Source of the DNA: Caldifarciminota bacterium
Lineage (GTDB): Bacteria > Hydrothermota > Hydrothermia > B15-G9 > WFZT01
Reading direction: 5' to 3'
Length of the DNA stretch: 10,389 nt
NCBI GenBank assembly: GCA_026986655.1
Contig: JALSOD010000181.1
Coordinates: 1-10,389, forward strand
Shown: positions 5,914-10,389 of the stretch, piece after piece
How the letters are laid out: each line of letters starts with the position of its first letter
How positions within the stretch are numbered: position 1 is the first letter of the stretch
Notes under the pieces: model-generated
Told to the model about the DNA's origin: nothing
Seen by the model: the letters and a program-made list of their open reading frames with translations, nothing else
The model's database searches: none
Program-made: the position numbers and the translations under genes

Positions 5914-6888
5914 ATGTTAAAATCAATTGAATGGAAGGGAAATTATCTCATAATTGTTGACCAGACGAAATTGCCGGAAAAGCTGGAGTATGTTGAACTT
6001 CATACAGTCACAGATGTTTACAATGCAATTGTGGAGATGAAGCTTCGTGGAGCGCCTCTCATTGGTGTGGCAGCTGCTTACGGGGTGCTACTTGGTGTTC
6101 TTGAGGGTAGAAACCCTTACATGGTTATTGAGCAATTAAAGAAATCACGTCCAACAGCTGTGAATCTCTTTAAGGCCCTTGATGAGATGCAGGAAGTTAT
6201 TGACGAAGGTGGAGACCTGGATGAAATTGAAGCAAAGGCACGAGAAATAGAGGCCCGTGAAGTTGAAGCATCGGAGAAAATCGGAGAGGCTGGGCTTGCT
6301 GTCGTGCCTGACAACGCACGGATACTCACCATCTGTAATACCGGTGTTTTCGCCACACCTGGCATAGGGACAGCACTTGCTGTTGTTTATCGTGCCCATG
6401 AAACCGGAAAACTTTCAAAAGTTTACTCCCTTGAAACCCGCCCGGTTCTTCAGGGAGCAAGACTGACAGTCTTCGAGCTCATGGAAAATGGTGTGGATGT
6501 CACAATGGTTGTTGATAGCATGGCAGGAATTTTGATGTCTAAAGGAATGGTCGATCTCGTCATCGTTGGTGCAGACAGAGTGGCAAAGAATGGCGATTTT
6601 GCCAATAAAATTGGAACACTCAACCTTGCTGTCCTTGCAAATCACTTCGGAATTCCGTTTTACACTGCACTTCCAACCTCCACTATAGACCTCAACATAA
6701 ACTCTGGAGACGAAATCCCGATTGAAGAACGAGACGAAGAGGAGGTCAAAAGGGTTGGCGAGTGTTATATAACGAGGAAGGATGCGAAGGCATTGAACTA
6801 CGCCTTCGATGTGACCCCACACGAGCTTGTTACAGGATATATATCCGAGAAGGGGATTTTGAAACCACCTTTCAAAGACAACCGGTAG
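5914..6888 (+). CDS. mtnA: S-methyl-5-thioribose-1-phosphate isomerase
   Basis: The 324-residue length is close to that of typical bacterial MtnA (about 340-350). MtnA converts methylthioribose-1-phosphate to methylthioribulose-1-phosphate in methionine salvage (EC 5.3.1.23). Motifs seen are RGAPLIGVAAAYG at 45-57, the catalytic cysteine C141 in ICNTG, SLETRPVLQGARLT at 172-185, and the catalytic acid D221 in VGADRVAKNGDFANKIGT. The usual CNAG is CNTG here, a mild change. Related isomerases (5-deoxyribose-1-phosphate or ribose-1,5-bisphosphate isomerases, eIF2B-alpha-like proteins) share the fold, but the Cys and Asp pair and the overall pattern favour MtnA. GGGAGGA lies 6 nt before the ATG. 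No other salvage genes (mtnK, mtnP) are in the window. mtaB follows after one nucleotide. Confidence 0.93.
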   Translation: MLKSIEWKGNYLIIVDQTKLPEKLEYVELHTVTDVYNAIVEMKLRGAPLIGVAAAYGVLLGVLEGRNPYMVIEQLKKSRPTAVNLFKALDEMQEVIDEGGDLDEIEAKAREIEAREVEASEKIGEAGLAVVPDNARILTICNTGVFATPGIGTALAVVYRAHETGKLSKVYSLETRPVLQGARLTVFELMENGVDVTMVVDSMAGILMSKGMVDLVIVGADRVAKNGDFANKIGTLNLAVLANHFGIPFYTALPTSTIDLNINSGDEIPIEERDEEEVKRVGECYITRKDAKALNYAFDVTPHELVTGYISEKGILKPPFKDNR

Positions 6889-6889
6889 T

Positions 6890-8098
6890 ATGGAAAAATT
6901 CTTTATAAAAACTTACGGATGCAAAATCAACCAGTACGACTCGGCAATACTGAGGGCTCATTTTACATCACTTGGCCTGGGAGAGACTGATAAAATTGAA
7001 GAGGCTGACTATATTATCATAAATACATGTGTTGTAACTCATAGAGCCGAAAGAGACGCGAGGCATTTCTTGAACCGGGTCAAAAGACGAAAAAAGTTAA
7101 ATGCGAAGGTTTACTTCACAGGTTGCGGGGCAAATTATTTACCACAACCGGATGTGGACTTTTTTGGAGATTTTCAGTCACTTTCAAGAGTTTTAGGTAT
7201 AACAAAGATTTTCCCGGAATTTTCGCGCTCACGACCGTTTGTGAAAGTACAGGAAGGGTGCGATTTTAAATGTACCTACTGTGTGGTCCCTCAGGTCAGG
7301 GGAGGCTCTCGTTCTCGTGAGTTACATTCAATAATAGAAGAAATCAGATTTCATGTCCAGAACGGTGCAAAGGAAATTGTTCTTACGGGGACCCAAATTG
7401 GGGATTGGGGAAAAGAATGGGGTAAAAATTTTAGTGAGTTGATAGAGAAAATTGTCGAGTTAGAAGGTGAGTTCAGGATCAGAATCTCCTCTATGGCCCC
7501 CATACATGTGAGTGACAATTTGTTAAAACTTTTTATAAAGTATCCAGAGCGACTTGCTCCGCACTTCCATATTTCACTTCAATCTGGATCAGAAAAGGTT
7601 CTAAAGGATATGAAACGCCCCTACTCGATCGAAAAGTATGTTGAGATCATCTGGAAAATTTACGATTCCATTGAAAATGTCGCCATTGGCACGGACATAA
7701 TTGTCGGGTTCCCGACCGAGAGCGACGGGGATTTTGAGCAAACGGTGAAAGTTGTCGAAACTCTACCTTTTGCCTATCTTCACGTTTTTGAGTATTCACC
7801 GAGACCCGGAACAGAGGCCTTTAACCTTGGCGATATCCCGTCGCAGATTAAGAGAAAGAGAGTCCACAGACTCCTTGGACTTGTTGAAGAGAAAAGGAAG
7901 AATTTCAAGAAGTCCAATATTGGGAGGAAACTTCAGGTACTTGTGGAGAGCAGGAAAAATGGGTATTTCTGCGGTACATCGGAGAATTATCTCCGTGTTT
8001 TAATAAAATCTGAAAAATTACAACCCGGTGAGTTTGTAAAAACCAGAGTGACGGATATCCACGACCATGATCGGGATGTCTTTGGAGAGGTCCTGTAG
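6890..8098 (+). CDS. mtaB: tRNA t6A37 methylthiotransferase MtaB
   Basis: The 402 residues have the methylthiotransferase layout. The N-terminal UPF0004 domain (about 1-105) has auxiliary-cluster cysteines C11 (TYGCKINQ), C47 and C79. The radical SAM core (about 115-340) has CxxxCxxC at C124, C128 and C131 (CDFKCTYC). A C-terminal TRAM RNA-binding domain spans about 345-402. The GCKINQYDS form and the TGTQIGDWG segment point to MtaB rather than MiaB or RimO. MtaB converts t6A37 to ms2t6A37 in tRNAs using two [4Fe-4S] clusters and SAM (EC 2.8.4.5). In B. subtilis its substrate is tRNA-Lys(UUU). The start is 1 nt after the mtnA stop. The SD is weak, so translation probably depends on ribosomes finishing mtnA. 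Confidence 0.94.
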   Translation: MEKFFIKTYGCKINQYDSAILRAHFTSLGLGETDKIEEADYIIINTCVVTHRAERDARHFLNRVKRRKKLNAKVYFTGCGANYLPQPDVDFFGDFQSLSRVLGITKIFPEFSRSRPFVKVQEGCDFKCTYCVVPQVRGGSRSRELHSIIEEIRFHVQNGAKEIVLTGTQIGDWGKEWGKNFSELIEKIVELEGEFRIRISSMAPIHVSDNLLKLFIKYPERLAPHFHISLQSGSEKVLKDMKRPYSIEKYVEIIWKIYDSIENVAIGTDIIVGFPTESDGDFEQTVKVVETLPFAYLHVFEYSPRPGTEAFNLGDIPSQIKRKRVHRLLGLVEEKRKNFKKSNIGRKLQVLVESRKNGYFCGTSENYLRVLIKSEKLQPGEFVKTRVTDIHDHDRDVFGEVL

Positions 8099-8099
8099 T

Positions 8100-8180
8100 T
8101 TTGGCCATAATATTCTGACTTATAATTTCCTACAAGTAATTTTCACATCCGGTTAGATGATTTACACAGGAAAGGCCAAA
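8100..8180. repeat. inverted repeat spanning the mtaB to PsiE-like gap
   Basis: TTTGGCC (8100-8106), just after the mtaB stop, is complementary to GGCCAAA (8174-8180), which is followed by TTTT. The interior is 67 nt. It could be an mtaB terminator with a long loop or a regulatory site beside the downstream promoter, but the short arms leave room for chance. Confidence 0.25.
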
Positions 8181-8189
8181 TTTTATAAT
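8161..8189 (+). promoter_or_regulatory. near-consensus promoter of the PsiE-like gene
   Basis: TTTACA at 8161-8166 and a perfect TATAAT at 8184-8189 are separated by 17 nt. The -10 ends 7 nt before the ATG at 8197, so the predicted transcription start falls on or next to the first codon. Confidence 0.7.
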
Positions 8190-8196
8190 TTCGACC

Positions 8197-8649
8197 ATGA
8201 AAAAGATAATTGGTGTACTACAAATATTTGATGATATTGTCCATGTTTCGATTACGGTTTTTCTAATCCTTATCTCAATAATAATTTTTCTTTATGCCCT
8301 TGTTGATTTTACAGAAGGTATTCTGCATCATGGCCAGATAATCCATTTAACTTTGAAAGTTCTTGAGGATATATTGCTTATCTTGATAATCCTTGAAATA
8401 ATCTGGCTTGTATTGAATTACTTGAGATCGAGAACGCTTACTGTGGAACCTTTTCTGTTTATAGGAATAATATCTGGAGTAAGGAAAATTTTAATAATAG
8501 GGGCAAGGTCGATAGAGGAAATCAGCCTGGAGCAGATAAAGATTTACGAATTGGAAACGATAATCTCGCTCATGGTGGTGGTTGCCCTTGTTATATCGTT
8601 GTATCTTATAAGAAAGAGCAGGGGACTGTATCTTCCAAAGAAGGATTAG
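8197..8649 (+). CDS. PsiE-family (PF06146-like) four-helix membrane protein
   Basis: The 150 residues have four predicted membrane helices, at about 17-37, 55-75, 84-102 and 121-138. The central pattern matches the PsiE family as I remember it: LEDILLILIILEI, then NYLRSRTLTVEPFLFIGIISGVRKIL. PsiE is a phosphate-starvation-inducible inner-membrane protein in E. coli with no established biochemical role, so no function is claimed. There is no SD in front of ATG 8197: the nearest purine-rich stretch (GGAAAGG) is about 20 nt upstream and would lie outside the transcript if the promoter call is right. This supports leaderless translation. The gene is AT-rich compared with the nuo genes. It stands alone between mtaB and the nuo operon, each side having its own signals. 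Confidence 0.75.
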   Translation: MKKIIGVLQIFDDIVHVSITVFLILISIIIFLYALVDFTEGILHHGQIIHLTLKVLEDILLILIILEIIWLVLNYLRSRTLTVEPFLFIGIISGVRKILIIGARSIEEISLEQIKIYELETIISLMVVVALVISLYLIRKSRGLYLPKKD

Positions 8650-8845
8650 AGAAGCTCTCTCTTCAGAAGGGGGGAGAAAGGTGCCATCCTTTGAAAGAAT
8701 CCTCCTTATCAAAGGGGATTTTGAAACAAAATAAAGTTCCCCATCTTTAAAAGGGGCAGGAGGTTGCCAACCGTATCAAAATCAATCCTTCTAAACTCCC
8801 CTTCTTTCAATGGGGAATGATTACCGCCTGAAAAAATCAGGGGTT
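8650..8845. repeat. hairpin-rich spacer with imperfect CCCC...GGGG repeats
   Basis: At least three related blocks are seen. AATCC-T-CCTT/AAGG-GGATT lies at 8698-8720. CCCC-ATCTTTAAAA-GGGG lies at 8739-8756. CCCC-TTCTTTCAAT-GGGG lies at 8798-8815. The last two share a CCCC.TCTTT.AA.GGGG consensus. CCTCCT (8701-8706) and AGGAGG (8758-8763) also form an outer inverted repeat of 63 bp, which looks like a small MITE-like or REP-like element. GGTTGCCAACC (8762-8772) is a short palindrome. No gene is evident. Confidence 0.45.
8698..8722 (+). terminator. possible terminator of the PsiE-like gene
   Basis: A 9-bp stem with one bulged T (AATCC-T-CCTT with AAGG-GGATT) and an ATCA loop is followed by only a short T run. 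It lies about 50 nt after the stop codon. It may instead be only the left half of the repeat element in this spacer. Confidence 0.35.
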
Positions 8846-8850
8846 TTCTT
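8827..8850 (+). terminator. intrinsic terminator upstream of the nuo promoter
   Basis: CCTGA (8827-8831), a loop of five A, and TCAGG (8837-8841) are followed by GG and TTTTCTT. The stem is short (5 bp). The T-run touches the -35 of the nuo promoter, so it would insulate nuo from upstream reading. Confidence 0.45.
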
Positions 8851-8872
8851 GACCGTCCACGAAAGTCAAGAA
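8846..8872. promoter_or_regulatory. dyad operator candidate over the nuo promoter
   Basis: TTCTTGAC (8846-8853) and GTCAAGAA (8865-8872) are perfect inverted 8-mers separated by 11 nt, 19 bp from arm to arm, close to two helical turns. The left arm covers most of the -35 and the right arm abuts the -10. This geometry suits a dimeric regulator, probably a repressor. Confidence 0.5.
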
Positions 8873-8878
8873 TATAAT
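8849..8878 (+). promoter_or_regulatory. sigma70-type promoter of the nuo operon
   Basis: TTGACC at 8849-8854 and a perfect TATAAT at 8873-8878 are 18 nt apart. The predicted start is around 8885, giving a leader of about 55 nt before nuoA. Confidence 0.7.
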
Positions 8879-8939
8879 TATCGCAAATTTTTCCCGTTAT
8901 TTGATAGCATTTTCAAAATACAACCAAAGGAGTGGAGAG

Positions 8940-9371
8940 ATGATTTTTAAACTGGCTACAGCTCTCACATTCGGGGTATTTGCGGTCCTTTTTGTTCTCT
9001 TAGCTTTATGGATCGGAAAATTTTTAAGGCCAAAGGGGAGACCTTTTGCTGAGAAGGATTACCCCTACGAATGTGCCGAAAGACCGCTGATGCCCGCATG
9101 GTTCAATTACAATCCGAGGTTTTACATCTACGCCATCGCTTTCATCATCTTTGACATCGAGGTGGCGTTTATCTTCCCGGTTGCCGTGGTTTACAAAAAA
9201 TGGCTTGAGGCTCACCTTGGTGGACTCGCATTTATGGAGATAGCGATATTCTCAATAATCCTCTTCATAGGTCTCGTTTACCTCTGGGGCAAGCATGACC
9301 TCGAGTGGATCAGGGTTATGGGACTCTGGACTTCAAAAAGGTCGGAGGTGAAGTCGCATGGGCAGAGTTGA
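8940..9371 (+). CDS. nuoA: NADH-quinone oxidoreductase subunit A
   Basis: The 143 residues form a three-helix membrane subunit of respiratory complex I, in the proton-pumping arm next to the quinone site. Helices lie at about 5-27, 60-80 and 95-118. Family signatures are the conserved loop YPYECAERP (residues 41-49) and the acidic second helix FIIFDIEVAFIFPVAV. The open frame reaches a TTG at 8901, but AAAGGAG at 8926-8932 is 7 nt before ATG 8940, and the extra 13 residues are not family-like, so 8940 is chosen. The gene is first in the nuo operon, behind a strong promoter with a dyad site. The last 14 nt overlap nuoB. Confidence 0.93.
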   Translation: MIFKLATALTFGVFAVLFVLLALWIGKFLRPKGRPFAEKDYPYECAERPLMPAWFNYNPRFYIYAIAFIIFDIEVAFIFPVAVVYKKWLEAHLGGLAFMEIAIFSIILFIGLVYLWGKHDLEWIRVMGLWTSKRSEVKSHGQS

Positions 9372-9921
9372 GAAAGTTGATGTCACGAAAAACACCGTCA
9401 TCGAGCACACGGCTGACGGAGTCATAATGGTTACCAATCTCGACCTCGCTGTCAACTGGGCGAGGAAAAACTCCCTGTGGTACCTGCTCTTTGCAACGGC
9501 ATGCTGCGGTATTGAGCTTATGCAGACCGGAGGTCCGAGGGCCGACCTCGACAGGTTTGGAGTGGTGTTCAGAAACTCTCCGAGACAGTCTGATTTTATC
9601 ATAGTCGCCGGTACCATCACATACAAGATGGCAGAAAGGGTCCGCCGTCTATACGACCAGCTTGCCGATCCCAAGTATGTCCTTTCAATGGGTAGCTGCT
9701 CCAATACAGGTGGCCTTTTCCAGCACTCCTACTCCGTTCTTAAAGGAGTTGATAAAATCGTGCCTGTGGATGTCTATGTTGCAGGCTGTCCTCCGAGACC
9801 TGAAGCACTGACCCATGCTATCCTGAAACTCAGGGAGAAGGTTGGACGCGAGCCTTACTTCAAAAACTATGTCGGGACGAGATTCCTCAAATTCGTGAGG
9901 TGGGTGAAAAATGAAAACTAA
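9358..9921 (+). CDS. nuoB: NADH-quinone oxidoreductase subunit B
   Basis: The 187 residues match the peripheral-arm subunit that carries the N2 [4Fe-4S] cluster, the last electron carrier before quinone. The four ligands are present: adjacent C49-C50 (FATACCGIE), C114 (MGSCSNTGG) and C144 (VAGCPPRPEA). Other hallmarks are GGPRADLDRFG and VAGTITYKMA. The start is ATG 9358 with GGAGGTGA at 9344-9351, which sits inside the end of nuoA. The overlaps with nuoA (14 nt) and nuoC (11 nt) point to coupled translation and fixed stoichiometry. All key residues are intact, so the subunit should be functional. Confidence 0.97.
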   Translation: MGRVEKVDVTKNTVIEHTADGVIMVTNLDLAVNWARKNSLWYLLFATACCGIELMQTGGPRADLDRFGVVFRNSPRQSDFIIVAGTITYKMAERVRRLYDQLADPKYVLSMGSCSNTGGLFQHSYSVLKGVDKIVPVDVYVAGCPPRPEALTHAILKLREKVGREPYFKNYVGTRFLKFVRWVKNEN

Positions 9922-10389
9922 GGAACTCTTTGACGCACTTAAAGAGAAATTTGGCGATGCCATCATTAAGCTGGATGAGAGCGTGAAGGATCCATTCATA
10001 GTTGTGGATCCTGCAAGGTGGCACGAGATAGCCAAGGAGCTTCACGACAATCCCGATTTTTCATTTGATTTCATGATGTCCATCGCCGGTGTTGATTATC
10101 CCGACGAGAATCTCATCCGTGTGGTTTACCACCTCTGGTCCTACAAAAACCGGCACAGGCTCGTTGTCAAGGTGGAGCTCAACAGGGAAAATCCCGTTGT
10201 GGACTCCGTTGACGACATATGGGCAAATGCCAACTGGCTTGAGCGTGAGACATACGACCTCTTTGGCGTCACATTTAAAGGTAACAGGAATCTCAAGCGA
10301 CTTCTCATGCCCGAGGACTGGGAAGGTTATCCCATGAGAAAGGATTACGAGGAGCCTGAGGAGTACCACGGAATAAAAACGGACAGGGA
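9911..10389 (+). CDS. nuoC: NADH-quinone oxidoreductase subunit C, partial
   Basis: 159 codons are visible and the frame is open at the right edge. The 30-kDa-subunit signature WLERETYDLFGVTFKGN is followed by LKRLLMPEDWEGYPMRKDY and then EPEEYHGI. That places the end of the protein probably only a few codons beyond the window. NuoC packs against NuoB and NuoD in the hydrophilic arm and has no cofactor. It looks like a stand-alone NuoC rather than a NuoCD fusion, but the fusion point would be just outside the window, so this is not certain. The start is ATG 9911 with GAGGTG at 9897-9902; it overlaps nuoB by 11 nt. nuoD is expected next. Confidence 0.94.
   Translation, partial: MKTKELFDALKEKFGDAIIKLDESVKDPFIVVDPARWHEIAKELHDNPDFSFDFMMSIAGVDYPDENLIRVVYHLWSYKNRHRLVVKVELNRENPVVDSVDDIWANANWLERETYDLFGVTFKGNRNLKRLLMPEDWEGYPMRKDYEEPEEYHGIKTDR

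Noticed and set aside
6415..6822. 135-residue - strand ORF opposite mtnA
   Set aside because: It lies entirely inside the well-conserved mtnA gene and shows no recognisable motif or SD.
8901..8939. N-terminal extension of nuoA from TTG 8901
   Set aside because: AAAGGAG at 8926-8932 is ideally placed for ATG 8940, where family similarity begins.
1..10389. CRISPR arrays, IS elements, phage or defence genes
   Set aside because: No regularly spaced repeats, transposase or integrase motifs, or defence-type domains were seen; the genes are housekeeping or metabolic.

Overview
The window reads as an ordinary bacterial chromosome segment of low to middling GC. The nuo genes at the right end look GC-richer than the genes around 8.1-8.7 kb, judged by eye. 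Most genes are closely spaced on the + strand and have good Shine-Dalgarno (SD) sites and sigma70-like promoters. The gene set is bacterial (DUF177/YceD, MtaB, NuoA/B/C, tRNA-Arg). I cannot name the lineage from sequence alone, and I found no phage, IS, CRISPR or defence locus.

Left part: a CPBP/CAAX-type membrane protease runs leftward off the edge (650 to 1, - strand). It is followed by about 300 bp of non-coding DNA holding a mini-ORF with a very strong SD and a possible degenerate repeat. Next comes tRNA-Arg(TCT). Thirteen nt after the tRNA lies a small two-helix membrane protein gene, whose end overlaps the TTG start of an MBL/beta-CASP ribonuclease-like protein.

Centre: DUF177 (rRNA/ribosome-related, four-cysteine zinc-type motif) starts at a TTG with a near-perfect SD. 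Instead of the usual rpmF it is followed by a full-length fused glutamate formimidoyltransferase/cyclodeaminase (FTCD). A PHP-family phosphoesterase overlaps the FTCD stop. Its metal-binding N-terminus lies upstream of any ATG/GTG/TTG in its frame, and a perfect 17-bp inverted repeat sits inside its first codons. mtnA (methionine salvage) and mtaB (ms2t6A tRNA modification) then form a tight pair.

Right part: a PsiE-family four-helix membrane protein has a near-consensus promoter whose predicted start coincides with its ATG, suggesting a leaderless mRNA. After a hairpin-rich spacer, a strong promoter carrying an 8-11-8 dyad over its -35 region leads into nuoA, nuoB and nuoC of respiratory complex I. 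These genes overlap by 14 and 11 nt, and nuoC runs off the right edge.

The functional content is mostly housekeeping: RNA metabolism, one-carbon/histidine catabolism, methionine salvage, tRNA modification and respiration. The most interesting signals are in expression control rather than a new gene system: the PHP start/hairpin arrangement, the nuo dyad, the leaderless PsiE-like gene and the tRNA-mRNA linkage.
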